The notes below the pieces were generated by a model. That model ran no database searches, was not told the DNA's origin, and saw only the letters and a list, made by a program, of their open reading frames with translations. From Streptococcus mitis subsp. hohhotensis (GTDB lineage: Bacteria; Bacillota; Bacilli; Lactobacillales; Streptococcaceae): a stretch of DNA of 64,000 nt. Below are positions 45,886 to 58,152 of the stretch, in pieces (the first letter of the stretch is position 1; each line of letters begins with the position of its first letter). The DNA lies in the NCBI RefSeq assembly GCF_020089495.2, contig NZ_JAIRCA020000002.1:109706-173705 (forward strand), read 5' to 3'. The translations under genes and the position numbers were made by a program.

Positions 45886-48189
45886 ATGGCAAACAAGAAT
45901 ACAAGTAAAACAAGACGGAGACCGTCTAAAGCAGAACTCGAAAGAAAAGAAGCGATTCAACGAATGTTGATTTCGTTGGGAATCGCACTTTTATTGATTT
46001 TCGCAGCCTTTAAATTAGGGGCTGCAGGTATAACCCTTTACAATTTAATTCGCTTGCTGGTGGGTAGCCTAGCTTATCTGGCAATAGTTGGTATCCTGCT
46101 CTACCTCTTCTTTTTCAAGTGGATACGAAAACAGGAAGGGCTCCTATCTGGATTTTTCACCATATTTGCAGGTTTGCTCTTGATTTTTGAGGCCTACTTG
46201 GTTTGGAAATATGGTTTGGATAAGTCGGTATTAAAAGGTACCATGGCTCAGGTTGTGACGGATCTGACTGGTTTTCGAACGACCAGTTTTGCTGGAGGGG
46301 GCTTGATTGGTGTCGCTCTTTATATTCCAACCGCCTTTCTCTTTTCAAATATCAGCACTTACTTTATTGGTTCTATCTTGATTTTAGTGGGTGCCCTCCT
46401 AGTCAGTCCTTGGTCTGTTTACGATATTGCTGAATTTTTCAGTAGAGGATTTGCCAAATGGCGGGAAGGTCATGAGCGTCGAAAAGAAGAACGCTTTGTC
46501 AAACAAGAAGAAAAAGCTCGTCAAAAGGCTGAGGAAGAGGCTAGATTAGAACAAGAAGAGGCTGAAAAAGCCTTACTCGATTTGCCTCCTATTGATATGG
46601 AAACGGGTGAAATTCTGACAGCAGATGTTGTACTTGACGCTCCACCTTTTCCAGAAGAAGACTGGGTGGAACCAGAAATCATCCTGCCTCAACCAGAGCT
46701 TGAATTCCCTGAACAAGAAGATGGCTCTGATGATGAAGATGTACAGGTTGATTTTTCAGCCAAGGAAGCCCTTGAATATAAACTTCCAAGTTTACAACTC
46801 TTTGCCCCAGATAAACCCAAAGACCAGTCTAAAGAGAAGAAAATCGTTCGGGAAAATATCAAAATCCTAGAAGAAACCTTTGCTAGCTTTGGTATCAAGG
46901 TAACGGTTGAACGAGCCGAAATTGGGCCATCAGTGACCAAGTATGAAGTTAAGCCAGCAGTAGGTGTAAGGGTTAACCGCATTTCCAATCTAGCAGATGA
47001 CCTCGCTCTAGCCTTGGCTGCTAAGGATGTCCGAATCGAAGCACCTATCCCAGGGAAATCTTTAGTGGGAATTGAGGTACCTAACTCTGAGATTGCGACT
47101 GTGTCCTTCCGCGAACTATGGGAACAATCTCAAACAAAAGCAGAAAATCTCTTGGAAATTCCTCTAGGAAAGGCGGTTAATGGCACCGCAAGGGCTTTTG
47201 ATCTTTCCAAAATGCCCCACTTGCTAGTTGCAGGTTCAACGGGTTCAGGGAAGTCGGTCGCCGTTAACGGCATTATCGCCAGCATTCTCATGAAAGCGAG
47301 ACCAGACCAAGTTAAGTTTATGATGGTCGATCCCAAGATGGTTGAGTTGTCTGTTTACAATGACATTCCTCATCTCTTGATTCCAGTTGTGACCAATCCA
47401 CGCAAGGCCAGCAAGGCTTTGCAAAAGGTTGTGGATGAAATGGAAAATCGTTATGAACTCTTTGCCAAGGTAGGAGTCCGTAATATTGCAGGCTTTAATG
47501 CCAAGGTAGAAGAGTTCAATGCCCAGTCTGAGTACAAGCAGGTTCCCCTACCGCTTATTGTCGTGATTGTGGATGAGTTGGCGGATCTTATGATGGTAGC
47601 CAGCAAGGAAGTGGAAGATGCTATCATTCGCCTTGGACAGAAGGCGCGTGCTGCAGGTATCCACATGATTCTTGCAACCCAGCGTCCATCCGTTGATGTC
47701 ATCTCTGGGTTGATTAAGGCCAATGTTCCTTCTCGTGTCGCTTTCGCGGTTTCATCAGGGACAGACTCCCGTACTATTTTAGATGAAAATGGAGCTGAGA
47801 AACTGCTTGGACGTGGAGATATGCTCTTTAAACCAATCGATGAAAATCATCCAGTTCGTCTCCAAGGCTCCTTTATTTCGGATGATGATGTTGAACGCAT
47901 CGTAAACTTCATCAAGGCTCAGGCTGATGCGGACTACGATGAGAGTTTTGATCCGGGAGAAGTTTCTGAAAATGACGGAGAATTTTCAGATGGTGAATCT
48001 GGTGGAGATCCGCTTTTTGAAGAAGCCAAGGCTCTAGTTATTGAGACCCAGAAAGCTAGCGCATCTATGATTCAGCGACGTTTATCAGTTGGATTTAACC
48101 GTGCGACCCGTCTCATGGAAGAGCTTGAGATGGCAGGTGTCATTGGTCCAGCTGAAGGTACCAAGCCAAGAAAAGTTTTACAACAATAA
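45886..48189 (+). CDS. ftsK: DNA translocase FtsK/SpoIIIE
   Basis: 767 residues. Four or so N-terminal membrane segments (about 28-175), an acidic/coiled linker with many Glu (about 190-310), then the motor: alpha/beta domains with Walker [15 protein letters not shown] near residue 447 and Walker [13 protein letters not shown] near 560. The C-terminal winged-helix gamma domain ([21 protein letters not shown]) reads the polar repeats that direct translocation. It pumps chromosome DNA through the closing septum. The ATG is six bases after an extended -10, without an SD. Confidence 0.96.
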   Translation: MANKNTSKTRRRPSKAELERKEAIQRMLISLGIALLLIFAAFKLGAAGITLYNLIRLLVGSLAYLAIVGILLYLFFFKWIRKQEGLLSGFFTIFAGLLLIFEAYLVWKYGLDKSVLKGTMAQVVTDLTGFRTTSFAGGGLIGVALYIPTAFLFSNISTYFIGSILILVGALLVSPWSVYDIAEFFSRGFAKWREGHERRKEERFVKQEEKARQKAEEEARLEQEEAEKALLDLPPIDMETGEILTADVVLDAPPFPEEDWVEPEIILPQPELEFPEQEDGSDDEDVQVDFSAKEALEYKLPSLQLFAPDKPKDQSKEKKIVRENIKILEETFASFGIKVTVERAEIGPSVTKYEVKPAVGVRVNRISNLADDLALALAAKDVRIEAPIPGKSLVGIEVPNSEIATVSFRELWEQSQTKAENLLEIPLGKAVNGTARAFDLSKMPHLLVAGSTGSGKSVAVNGIIASILMKARPDQVKFMMVDPKMVELSVYNDIPHLLIPVVTNPRKASKALQKVVDEMENRYELFAKVGVRNIAGFNAKVEEFNAQSEYKQVPLPLIVVIVDELADLMMVASKEVEDAIIRLGQKARAAGIHMILATQRPSVDVISGLIKANVPSRVAFAVSSGTDSRTILDENGAEKLLGRGDMLFKPIDENHPVRLQGSFISDDDVERIVNFIKAQADADYDESFDPGEVSENDGEFSDGESGGDPLFEEAKALVIETQKASASMIQRRLSVGFNRATRLMEELEMAGVIGPAEGTKPRKVLQQ

Positions 48190-48212
48190 ATTTCTCTCTT
48201 ATATGGAAATGT

Positions 48213-48243
48213 GAACCTGACGTGATTTGAAGAGATTTTTGAA
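48213..48243 (-). repeat. Partial boxA remnant
   Basis: CTGACGTGATTTGAAGAGATTTTTGAA is the reverse complement of a decayed boxA (compare TTCAAACCACGTCAG elsewhere). Confidence 0.45.
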
Positions 48244-48260
48244 GCGGATTATCTATGATG

Positions 48261-48360
48261 TATAATTAATTGAATCTAAAATAGTACGAAACGACTTTTA
48301 AAGCATGAAATTGATTTGAATTCCCTAATAAATTTGTTCACATTTTATTTAAACACTATA
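48261..48360. repeat. RUP-like element
   Basis: About 100 bp. Left end TATAATTAATTGAA, then TCTAAAATAGTACG, and right end AATTTGTTCACATTTTATTT, AAACACTATA. It aligns with the element at 58399-58486 (GAATAGTACG, AATTTGTTCATATCTTATTT). Terminal inverted repeats and size fit the pneumococcal RUP, which is moved by IS630-Spn1. Confidence 0.6.
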
Positions 48361-48403
48361 TCAAGCTGAAACAGGTTTAGAATTTCTTTTAGATATATGC
48401 AGA

Positions 48404-48463
48404 CTCCCCCTATAGTTTCTAGTGAATATTTGTTTTTCACTAGAAACTATAAGGGGAGCTTTT
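48404..48463. terminator. Very strong hairpin
   Basis: CTCCCCCTATAGTTTCTAGTGAA and TTCACTAGAAACTATAAGGGGAG pair along about 22 bp, around an ATTTGTTT loop, followed by CTTTT. It may end the ftsK transcript from a distance. Confidence 0.7.
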
Positions 48464-48504
48464 GTACTCATGTATGAGATAGATTTCTCTTTTTTGTTTT
48501 ATTA

Positions 48505-48612
48505 AAACTCAATGAAAATCAAAGAGCAAACTAGGAAGCTAGCCGCAGGCTGTACTTGAGTACGGTAAGGTGACGCTGACGTGGTTTGAATTTGATTTTC
48601 GAAGAGTATAAA
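48505..48612 (-). repeat. BOX element (boxC-boxA, no boxB), reverse orientation
   Basis: AACTCAATGAAAATCAAAG and GCAAACTAGGAAGCTAGCCG (boxC), then GGTAAGGTGACGCTGACGTGG and GATTTTCGAAGAGTATA (boxA). The rest up to argR (48613-48730) holds no gene. Confidence 0.88.
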
Positions 48613-48730
48613 ACTGCATAGCTTACTTTTCAGCAGGAATCAGCTATTGTATTCGATAGATGTTAGCTGACATCAATTCACTACTGTTTAAAATTTTGAG
48701 AGTTCTGCAGTTTTTGAGTTCAGTTTCTGT

Positions 48731-49201
48731 TTATTCACCAAAGAAAAATGGTGGGGCGAACCGTTTTAGCTCTTCAAAGCAATGTTGGGCTGCCTCTACA
48801 TCTTCACAGATGACAAGGCAGACATCATCACCACAGAGGGTAGCGATAGCGTCAGGGAAACTCAAAGCATCAATGATAGAACCAAATGATTGAGCCAGTC
48901 CAGGAAGGGTTTTTAGTAGAACTTGATGTTGAACTGGGCGCATCAAGACAAGGGCATCTTCCATGTAGAGCTCAAGACGTTTTTCCCATTTTGAGATAGA
49001 GCCTGTATTGAGCACATAGTAAGAGTTATCTTCTTCTCGTACTTTTGAGAGGTTCATACTTTTAATATCCCTCGAAAGTGTAGCTTGTGTAACTTGAATA
49101 TCATTATCAGCAAGAAGAGCTTGTAGCTCAGCTTGAGTATGAATCTTGTTTTTCGTTACAAGAGCTCGTATGAGTTGGTGTCGGTGTTCAGATTTATTCA
49201 T
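48731..49201 (-). CDS. argR: ArgR-type arginine-responsive repressor
   Basis: 156 residues. The N-terminal winged helix (HRHQLIRALVTKNKI, TQATLSRDIKSMNLSKV) binds ARG boxes. The C-terminal oligomerisation/arginine-binding domain has DALSFPDAIATLCGDDVCLVI, close to the usual GDDT arginine-contact motif. Streptococci carry several ArgR paralogues acting together; this copy lies beside pepX. SD is AAGGAG. Monocistronic on the minus strand, downstream of pepX debris. Confidence 0.92.
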   Translation of the reverse strand: MNKSEHRHQLIRALVTKNKIHTQAELQALLADNDIQVTQATLSRDIKSMNLSKVREEDNSYYVLNTGSISKWEKRLELYMEDALVLMRPVQHQVLLKTLPGLAQSFGSIIDALSFPDAIATLCGDDVCLVICEDVEAAQHCFEELKRFAPPFFFGE

Positions 49202-49214
49202 AATAATTTAACTC

Positions 49215-49735
49215 CTTTTTTAGTAAGGTATTGTAAGTGTGGACTGATCAAAATCGTCAGCCGGGTGGTAAGCGGTATTGTCACTTATGAAGATTTGAAA
49301 GTCAGTAGTAATTTAGAACGATACGGAGAGAATCTCCTGCGTTTAACTTGTCACTAGTTGGATGCAGATGAATGAGAAATTTATTTGTTCATCTACATCG
49401 TTGTTCTCTACTAACAGTAAATCATTAAATTAGGGTATCCTTTTGTCACGGCTTGTTGTGAATTTACACTAAATGGCAATTCACAGAGATTGTCCAACAT
49501 GTAGTGTGGTATCGTGTAGTTTAGAGGGTTACACATGTTGGTTAGGGGGGAGTAGCTTCTCTCCTAACTCCATCTGTAGACTTATCCTAAGTCCATCTTG
49601 GGATTGAATTTGATACGAAGTTTATATTTAGTTTGACTGTTCAAATGGAAATCATGGATTATAGGAAGGTCAATGGGTCTTGGAGTGACCTTGTTCTTGG
49701 AATTCTTCCATATCGAAAGTCTGATATATTATACC
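49215..49735 (-). pseudogene. Decayed duplicate of the pepX 3' end
   Basis: The stretch matches, with many changes and gaps, the 3' part of pepX right beside it. Plus-strand phrases in the same order as in pepX: GACTGATCAAAATCGTCAG (GACTGTTCAAGATCGACAG in pepX), CTCTACTAACAGTAAATCAT, TTTTGTCACG, GGTAATTCACAGAGATT-like, and TGATACGAAG. The block is about 520 bp and no longer open. It is a tandem partial duplication. Confidence 0.75.
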
Positions 49736-49737
49736 TT

Positions 49738-52011
49738 TTAACAAGGTATGATAAGAGTAGACTGTTCAAGATCGACAGTCAAGTGGTAGTCGGTATTGTC
49801 ACGGATTGTGATTTCAAAGTCAGTCGTATAGAGGACCAAACGAAGAGTATCTCCTTCTTTTAACTTGTAAATAGTAGGTTGTAGTTCAAATTGAACATCC
49901 ATCCATTCATCTGCAGTAATATCCTCTACTAACAGTAAATCATTTCTATTTTGTAAATTGAGGTAACCTTTTGTCACGACTCGTTGTGCATCTGGTCTAA
50001 ATGGTAATTCACAGAGATTTTCCAACATGTGGTAGCGTCCGTTGTCAATGGTTCTAGCACTTAAAACAGCTGGATAAGGTTGTAGGTATTTCTTTTGCCC
50101 AAATTCTAGCAGTTGGGCAGATAAGAGCCCCTTGTTTGTATTGGATTTGATACGAAGATTGAGCTGAGCGCGACCGTTCAGGTGGAGATCTTTGGTCACA
50201 GGAAGGTCAATAGTAATTTGATTGGCTTTCCCTTGATAGAGTTCCGTATTGAAGGTTTGGTATGTCTTACCATAACGCTCAAAATCCTTATTTGAGTACT
50301 GGTTTTGAATGACCTGTTCTTCTTGACCGAGTGAGAAGGTTTCAAAGTTTTCTTGCTCACCAAAGTTACCAAGAGATAACCAAGTCTGAGGAGCGGTATT
50401 GTTCTGCCAGATAACAGTAGGAAGTTGGTAATCCGTTTCCTGTCCCAGTAATTTCTTAGTCAACAAAGCATTCATGGACTCACGGAAGTCAATGGACTGC
50501 CAGTTGTTCATGTACACATGGGCACCATTATGGAAAAAGAGGTGCTTGTTTATATGAGTAGGTAGAGCATGGAACATCTGGTAAACATGAAGTGGTTTGA
50601 CATTCCAATCCTGAGAACCATGGGTAAAGACAACCTCTGCCTTTACTTTGTCAGCATTGAGCAGATAGTTGCGGTCATGCCAAAACTGATTGTAGTCGCC
50701 AGTCTTGCGATCCAGTTGCTCTTTTACTTTTTCTAAGTCAGCTTGGTGAGCTTCATTGCCACGGATATAGTCGCCAGCCAAGAGATTACGAGAATAGGTT
50801 AACTCAGCAAGGGAGTCAAAGTCCTCACCTGGATAGCCACCTGGGCTAGTCACCAGACCGTTTTCACGGTAGTAGTTGTACCATGAGGAAATGCCAGCCT
50901 CGGCAATGATGACTTCTAAACCATCGACACCTGTAGTCGCCAGACCATTGGACATGGTACCTAGATAAGAAAGTCCAGTTGTGGCTACTTTTCCATTTGA
51001 CCAGTCAGCTTTGACTTGACGCTGGCGCGTATGGTCGGTAAAGGCACGGCAACGGCCATTAAGCCAATTGATGACATCTTTATAAGCCTCAATTTGTTGG
51101 TAGTCGCCATTAGTCATGAAACCAGTAGAGTCTTTAGTACCAACACCTGAAACATAGAGATTGGCAAAGCCTCGTGGGAGGAAGTAGTCGTTGAGTGTAT
51201 AGCTAGAGTTGATGTGGCTTAGCTTTTCCTCAGCTTCTGACACAAGCTCAGCTTGGCCTTGAGGTTGGACGAGATTTAGTTGAGGTTCCTCTAATTCGAT
51301 CTTATGAGCAGGTTTAACCTCAAGATCGCCCTCCATCTTGTAGAGAGCCTTGTCACTAGCCTTGTCATTGGTTCCCTGATGATAAGGACTGGCTGTCATG
51401 ATGGCAGGGATTTGCCCCTCATAACGTGGACGAATAATGCTGACCTTGACTAGGTCTGGTAGCCCTTTTTGGTCAGTATCGACACGAGACTCAACGTAAA
51501 CGACTTCACGAATGACATCATGGCTAGAAAAAGTTGCCAAACTCTTGCCGTTAAAGTAGTGGTAGTCGTTATCCTCCGGAATAAGACCATCACTAACAAG
51601 TTGGTCGATAAGAGTATTTCCCTTTTTGGTGCGAGTATTGAGTAACTGATAGAGATTTTCAATCAAGTCACCGTATACAATAGGAAATCCAGTCTCTTTA
51701 CGAAAAGCTTCACTGTCTTCGAAGTCAACCAAATAAGAAAAGCCTAAAAGTTGAAAAGCAACAGTATAAAAAATATCTGCTGTCAGTTCATCTTCTGATT
51801 GAAAAAATGTTAGCAGGTCTGTTTTTTTATCAGCTGCTAGGATGGAAAGTGGGTAGTTGGTGTCTTGATAAGTGAAAAAGAAACGACTTAGAAAAGATTC
51901 CAACATCTTTTTATTTGTTGACTCAGATGGAAAATCAAATCCATACTTTTTTAATTCATATAAAATAGTATCTCTTGGAAGTGATAAATAGCTGAATTGA
52001 TTAAAGCGCAT
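49738..52011 (-). CDS. pepX: Xaa-Pro dipeptidyl-peptidase PepX
   Basis: 757 residues, S15 family, full length. The nucleophile Ser348 is in [12 protein letters not shown]; the downstream [12 protein letters not shown] and FFHNGAHVY segments supply the Asp and His. It removes Xaa-Pro dipeptides from peptides; cytoplasmic, no signal. The N-terminal dimerisation part starts [25 protein letters not shown]. An extended -10 TGATATAAT lies upstream (minus strand, hexamer at 52048-52043). Confidence 0.96.
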   Translation of the reverse strand: MRFNQFSYLSLPRDTILYELKKYGFDFPSESTNKKMLESFLSRFFFTYQDTNYPLSILAADKKTDLLTFFQSEDELTADIFYTVAFQLLGFSYLVDFEDSEAFRKETGFPIVYGDLIENLYQLLNTRTKKGNTLIDQLVSDGLIPEDNDYHYFNGKSLATFSSHDVIREVVYVESRVDTDQKGLPDLVKVSIIRPRYEGQIPAIMTASPYHQGTNDKASDKALYKMEGDLEVKPAHKIELEEPQLNLVQPQGQAELVSEAEEKLSHINSSYTLNDYFLPRGFANLYVSGVGTKDSTGFMTNGDYQQIEAYKDVINWLNGRCRAFTDHTRQRQVKADWSNGKVATTGLSYLGTMSNGLATTGVDGLEVIIAEAGISSWYNYYRENGLVTSPGGYPGEDFDSLAELTYSRNLLAGDYIRGNEAHQADLEKVKEQLDRKTGDYNQFWHDRNYLLNADKVKAEVVFTHGSQDWNVKPLHVYQMFHALPTHINKHLFFHNGAHVYMNNWQSIDFRESMNALLTKKLLGQETDYQLPTVIWQNNTAPQTWLSLGNFGEQENFETFSLGQEEQVIQNQYSNKDFERYGKTYQTFNTELYQGKANQITIDLPVTKDLHLNGRAQLNLRIKSNTNKGLLSAQLLEFGQKKYLQPYPAVLSARTIDNGRYHMLENLCELPFRPDAQRVVTKGYLNLQNRNDLLLVEDITADEWMDVQFELQPTIYKLKEGDTLRLVLYTTDFEITIRDNTDYHLTVDLEQSTLIIPC

Positions 52012-52390
52012 AAAACCTCCTTGTAAAATAATAATTAAGGTTATTATATCAAAAAAATAGGAGAAAGGGAATCATTAAGTGAGAAAGAAATTAATTAAAG
52101 AATAATGAATATTATTTATATGAAAAACAGGTACAACTCTATAGTTCAAAACAAGTTATAATAGTAAATAGATTAACTGGATGTATCTTTCTGTTTTAAA
52201 AGATATATTCACTTCTTGGGATAAAAAAGTAAAAAAATTACCGGATCATTTGATTCTTTAAATGTATTTTTGCTTTTTTCATTCAAAAAATTTTACTTTA
52301 AGGATAAAATAGAGATAGGAGTCATTGCTTTTGTCTTTCTCTTTTTGAAAATGGTATAATATAGTGAGAAGGATAGAGGAGAAGTGTAAA
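52012..52390. other. pepX-dnaE divergent intergenic region
   Basis: AT-rich; nothing coding seen. It holds the pepX promoter near 52043-52051 and the dnaE promoter TGGTATAAT (hexamer 52355-52360). Confidence 0.6.
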
Positions 52391-55300
52391 TTGATCGCAC
52401 AACTAGATACAAAAACAGTCTATAGTTTTATGGAGAGCGTCATTTCGATTGAAAAGTATGTGAGAGCAGCTAAAGAATTCGGCTACACTCATCTGGCTAT
52501 GATGGATATTGATAATCTTTATGGTGCTTTTGACTTTCTAGAGGTTACAAAAAAATATGGCATTCATCCTTTGCTAGGGCTTGAAATGACTGTATTTGTG
52601 GATGCTCAGGAAGTGAATCTGCGCTTTTTAGCTCTATCTAGTGTGGGCTATCAGCAGTTGATGAAACTTTCAACAGCCAAGATGCAGGGGGAGAAAAATT
52701 GGTCAGTTTTATCTCAGTACCTGGAGGATATCGCGGTAATTGTGCCTTATTTTGAAGAGCTTGAATCACTAAATCTAGGCTGTGATTACTATATAGGGGT
52801 TTACCCAGAAACACTGGCCAGCGAATTTTATCGTCCTATTTTGCCACTTTATCGGGTCAATGCTTTTGAAAGCAGGGATAGAGAAGTTCTGCAAGTCTTA
52901 ACAGCGATTAAAGAAAATCTACCACTTAGAGAAGTTCCCTTGCGCTCACGACAAGATGTCCTTATATCAGCAAGTTCTTTAGAGAAACTATTCCAAGAAC
53001 GTTTTCCTCAAGCCTTGGAAAACTTAGAAAAGCTAATTTCAGGTATTTATTATGACTTGGATACTAGTTTAAAATTACCTCGTTTTAATCCAGCTAGACC
53101 AGCAGTGGAAGAATTGAGAGAACGTGCTGAATTGGGGCTTGCTCAGAAGGGGTTAACTGGTAAAGAATATCAAGGCCGTCTAGACCAAGAATTGGCTGTT
53201 ATTCATGATATGGGCTTTGACGATTATTTCTTGGTTGTCTGGGATTTGCTGCGTTTTGGACGTTCGAATGGCTATTATATGGGTATGGGACGGGGTTCTG
53301 CAGTTGGTAGCTTGGTTTCCTATGCCTTAGATATCACAGGGATTGACCCAGTAGAGAAAAATCTGATTTTTGAACGCTTTCTCAATCGTGAACGCTATAC
53401 TATGCCTGATATTGATATCGATATTCCTGATATTTATCGTCCAGATTTTATCAGATATGTTGGCAATAAATATGGTAGTAAACATGCTGCACAAATCGTT
53501 ACTTTTTCAACCTTTGGAGCAAAGCAGGCCTTGCGAGATGTTTTGAAACGCTATGGTGTACCAGAGTATGAATTATCTGCAATTACCAAGAAAATCAGTT
53601 TTCGTGACAATCTCAAGTCGGCTTATGAGGGTAACCTCCAGTTTCGTCAGCAAATCAATAGTAAGTTAGAATACCAAAAAGCCTTTGACATTGCTTGCAA
53701 GATAGAGGGCTATCCAAGACAAACCTCTGTCCATGCGGCTGGTGTTGTGATCAGTGACCAAGATTTGACTGACTACATTCCTCTAAAGCATGGAGATGAA
53801 ATTCCACTGACTCAGTATGATGCTCATGGAGTTGAAGCAAGTGGACTTTTAAAGATGGACTTTCTGGGACTACGAAATTTGACCTTTGTCCAGAAGATGC
53901 AAGAATTGCTTGCTGAAACAGAAGGGATTCATCTGAAAATAGAAGAAATCGATTTGGAAGACAAAGAAACGTTAGCTTTATTTGCTTCTGGGAATACAAA
54001 AGGTATCTTTCAATTTGAACAACCTGGTGCTATTCGCCTGCTTAAACGTGTTCAACCAGTCTGCTTTGAAGATGTCGTAGCGACTACTTCACTAAATCGA
54101 CCAGGAGCTAGTGATTATATCAATAATTTTGTGGCAAGAAAGCATGGCCAGGAAGAAGTGACGGTTCTGGATCCAGTACTGGAGGATATTTTGGCTCCAA
54201 CCTACGGCATTATGCTTTATCAGGAGCAGGTTATGCAGGTTGCTCAGCGTTTTGCTGGATTTAGTCTTGGGAAAGCCGATATTTTGCGCCGAGCTATGGG
54301 GAAAAAGGATGCCTCTGCCATGCATGAGATGAGGGCTTCTTTTATTCAAGGGGCATTAGAAGCTGACCATACTGCGGAAAAGGCAGAGCAGGTCTTTGAT
54401 GTCATGGAGAAGTTTGCAGGTTATGGGTTTAACCGATCTCACGCCTATGCCTACTCAGCCTTGGCCTTCCAGTTGGCTTATTTCAAAACACATTATCCAG
54501 CTATTTTTTATCAGGTCATGTTGAATTCTGCCAACAGTGATTACTTAATAGATGCACTTGAAGCAGGCTTTGAAGTAGCACCGTTGTCTATCAATACTAT
54601 TCCCTATCACGATAAAATTGCCAACAAGTCTATCTATCTAGGTTTGAAATCGATTAAGGGGCTCAGCAAAGATTTGGCGCTTTGGATTATCGAACATCGA
54701 CCCTATTCTAACATCGAAGATTTTTTAGCTAAACTACCTGAGAATTATTTGAAACTTCCTTTGCTGGAACCTTTGGTAAAAGTTGGTCTTTTCGATTCAT
54801 TTGAAAAAAATCGTCAAAAAGTATTTAATAATTTAGTTAATCTATTTGAATTTGTAAAAGAGTTAGGAAGTTTGTTTGGAGATACTATTTATAGTTGGCA
54901 GGAATCGGAAGATTGGACAGATCAAGAAAAATTCTATATGGAACAAGAGCTTTTAGGGATAGGCGTCAGCAAACATCCTCTACAAACTATCGCAAGTAAG
55001 GCTATTTACCCGATTACCCCAATTGGGGATTTGTCAGAAAATAGCTACGCTATTATTTTGGTTGAAGTTCAGAAGATAAAAGTAATTCGTACCAAAAAGG
55101 GCGAAAACATGGCATTTTTACAGGTAGATGACAGTAAGAAAAAATTGGATGTCACTCTCTTTTCAGACTTATATCGTCAGGTTGGGCAGGAAATAAAAGA
55201 GGGAGCCTTCTACTATATAAAAGGAAAAATCCAGTCACGTGATGGCCGTCTGCAAATGATTGCACAAGAAATAAGAGAAGCAGTTGCTGAACGCTTTTGG

Positions 55301-55492
55301 ATACAGGTAAAAAATCATGAATCGGATCAAGAAATTTCACGTATTTTAGACCAATATAAAGGTTCAATCCCAGTCATCATCAGGTATGAAGAGGAACAGA
55401 AAACAATCGTTTCTCCCCATCATTTTGTAGCTAAATCCAATGAATTAGAAGCGAAATTGAATGAAATGGTTATGAAAACGATTTATCGCTAA
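52391..55492 (+). CDS. dnaE: DNA polymerase III alpha subunit DnaE
   Basis: 1033 residues from TTG at 52391 (MIAQLDTKTVYSFMESV), preceded by a GAGGAG SD; the GTG at 52364 lies too close to the -10 box. PHP domain at the N-terminus, then the polymerase palm with GMGRGSAVGSLVSYALDITG and the catalytic Asps of MPDIDIDIPD, FNRSHAYAYSALAFQLAY, tandem HhH, and a C-terminal OB fold (VDDSKKKLDVTLF). This is the shorter DnaE that works with PolC in Firmicutes, chiefly extending RNA primers. Followed by pfkA. Confidence 0.96.
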   Translation: MIAQLDTKTVYSFMESVISIEKYVRAAKEFGYTHLAMMDIDNLYGAFDFLEVTKKYGIHPLLGLEMTVFVDAQEVNLRFLALSSVGYQQLMKLSTAKMQGEKNWSVLSQYLEDIAVIVPYFEELESLNLGCDYYIGVYPETLASEFYRPILPLYRVNAFESRDREVLQVLTAIKENLPLREVPLRSRQDVLISASSLEKLFQERFPQALENLEKLISGIYYDLDTSLKLPRFNPARPAVEELRERAELGLAQKGLTGKEYQGRLDQELAVIHDMGFDDYFLVVWDLLRFGRSNGYYMGMGRGSAVGSLVSYALDITGIDPVEKNLIFERFLNRERYTMPDIDIDIPDIYRPDFIRYVGNKYGSKHAAQIVTFSTFGAKQALRDVLKRYGVPEYELSAITKKISFRDNLKSAYEGNLQFRQQINSKLEYQKAFDIACKIEGYPRQTSVHAAGVVISDQDLTDYIPLKHGDEIPLTQYDAHGVEASGLLKMDFLGLRNLTFVQKMQELLAETEGIHLKIEEIDLEDKETLALFASGNTKGIFQFEQPGAIRLLKRVQPVCFEDVVATTSLNRPGASDYINNFVARKHGQEEVTVLDPVLEDILAPTYGIMLYQEQVMQVAQRFAGFSLGKADILRRAMGKKDASAMHEMRASFIQGALEADHTAEKAEQVFDVMEKFAGYGFNRSHAYAYSALAFQLAYFKTHYPAIFYQVMLNSANSDYLIDALEAGFEVAPLSINTIPYHDKIANKSIYLGLKSIKGLSKDLALWIIEHRPYSNIEDFLAKLPENYLKLPLLEPLVKVGLFDSFEKNRQKVFNNLVNLFEFVKELGSLFGDTIYSWQESEDWTDQEKFYMEQELLGIGVSKHPLQTIASKAIYPITPIGDLSENSYAIILVEVQKIKVIRTKKGENMAFLQVDDSKKKLDVTLFSDLYRQVGQEIKEGAFYYIKGKIQSRDGRLQMIAQEIREAVAERFWIQVKNHESDQEISRILDQYKGSIPVIIRYEEEQKTIVSPHHFVAKSNELEAKLNEMVMKTIYR

Positions 55493-55507
55493 AAATACGG
55501 AAAATAG

Positions 55508-56581
<1,074 letters not shown>

Positions 56582-56639
56582 TTTACAATTTAGTTAATAA
56601 GACCAAAAAGGTCATATATATAAAGGAGTCACAAAAATC

Positions 56640-58145
56640 ATGAACAAACGTGTAAAAATCGTTGCAACTTTGGGTCCTGCGGTAGAAATCCGTGGTGGTA
56701 AAAAATTCGGTGAGGACGGATACTGGGGTGAAAAACTTGATGTTGAAGCTTCAGCTAAAAACATTGCTAAATTGATTGAAGCTGGTGCTAACACATTCCG
56801 TTTCAACTTCTCACACGGTGACCACCAAGAACAAGGTGAGCGTATGGCAACTGTTAAACTTGCTGAAAAACTTGCAGGTAAAAAAGTTGGTTTCCTTCTT
56901 GATACAAAAGGACCAGAAATCCGTACAGAATTGTTCGAAGGTGAAGCTAAAGAGTATTCATACAAAACTGGTGAAAAAATCCGTGTTGCAACTAAACAAG
57001 GAATCAAATCAACTCGTGAAGTGATTGCGTTGAACGTTGCTGGTGCTCTTGATATCTATGATGATGTTGAAGTTGGTCGTCAAGTGTTGGTTGACGATGG
57101 TAAACTTGGTCTTCGTGTTATTGCTAAAGATGACGCAACTCGTGAATTTGAAGTTGAAGTTGAAAACGATGGTATCATCGCTAAACAAAAAGGTGTGAAC
57201 ATCCCTAACACTAAAATTCCTTTCCCAGCTCTTGCTGAACGCGATAACGACGATATCCGTTTCGGTCTTGAACAAGGTATCAACTTCATCGCGATTTCAT
57301 TCGTACGTACTGCAAAAGATGTGAACGAAGTTCGTGCAATCTGTGAAGAAACTGGAAACGGACACGTTCAATTGTTCGCTAAAATCGAAAACCAACAGGG
57401 TATCGATAACTTGGATGAAATCATCGAAGCTGCTGATGGTATCATGATCGCTCGTGGTGACATGGGTATCGAAGTACCATTCGAAATGGTTCCAGTTTAC
57501 CAAAAAATGATCATTACAAAAGTGAACGCTGCAGGTAAAGTTGTTATCACTGCAACAAACATGCTTGAAACAATGACTGAAAAACCACGTGCAACTCGTT
57601 CAGAAGTATCAGACGTATTCAACGCTGTTATCGATGGTACTGACGCTACAATGCTTTCAGGTGAGTCTGCAAATGGTAAATACCCTCTTGAGTCAGTAAC
57701 TACAATGGCTACAATTGATAAGAATGCTCAAACTCTTCTTAGCGAATACGGACGTTTGAACTCAGATTCATTTGAACGTAATTCTAAGACAGAAGTAATG
57801 GCTTCAGCTGTTAAAGATGCTACTAACTCAATGGATATTAAATTGGTTGTAACTCTTACTAAGACAGGTCACACTGCACGTTTAATCTCTAAATATCGTC
57901 CAAACGCTGATATCTTGGCATTGACATTTGATGAATTGACAGAACGTGGATTGATGTTGAACTGGGGTGTTATCCCAATGTTGACAGATGCTCCATCTTC
58001 AACTGACGATATGTTCGAAATTGCTGAACGTAAAGCAGTTGAAGCAGGTCTCGTAGAATCTGGTGACGATATCGTTATCGTAGCTGGTGTACCACTTGGA
58101 GAAGCTGTTCGTACAAATACAATGCGTATCCGTACAGTACGTTAA
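56640..58145 (+). CDS. pyk: Pyruvate kinase
   Basis: 501 residues. N-terminal KRVKIVATLGPAV, then NFSHGDHQEQ, the catalytic Lys and metal ligands in LFAKIENQQGIDNLDEII, and MIARGDMGIEVP. The C-terminal allosteric domain carries the fructose 1,6-bisphosphate site (TLTKTGHTARLISKYRP). Produces ATP and pyruvate from PEP. SD is AAAGGAG. Followed by a terminator that is nearly the same as that of hup. Confidence 0.98.
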   Translation: MNKRVKIVATLGPAVEIRGGKKFGEDGYWGEKLDVEASAKNIAKLIEAGANTFRFNFSHGDHQEQGERMATVKLAEKLAGKKVGFLLDTKGPEIRTELFEGEAKEYSYKTGEKIRVATKQGIKSTREVIALNVAGALDIYDDVEVGRQVLVDDGKLGLRVIAKDDATREFEVEVENDGIIAKQKGVNIPNTKIPFPALAERDNDDIRFGLEQGINFIAISFVRTAKDVNEVRAICEETGNGHVQLFAKIENQQGIDNLDEIIEAADGIMIARGDMGIEVPFEMVPVYQKMIITKVNAAGKVVITATNMLETMTEKPRATRSEVSDVFNAVIDGTDATMLSGESANGKYPLESVTTMATIDKNAQTLLSEYGRLNSDSFERNSKTEVMASAVKDATNSMDIKLVVTLTKTGHTARLISKYRPNADILALTFDELTERGLMLNWGVIPMLTDAPSSTDDMFEIAERKAVEAGLVESGDDIVIVAGVPLGEAVRTNTMRIRTVR

Positions 58146-58152
58146 TTAAAAT

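Noticed and set aside
52364..52390. GTG start for dnaE at 52364
   Set aside because: It would begin three bases after the -10 box and adds nine residues not typical of DnaE; the TTG at 52391 has a proper GAGGAG SD and the expected N-terminus.
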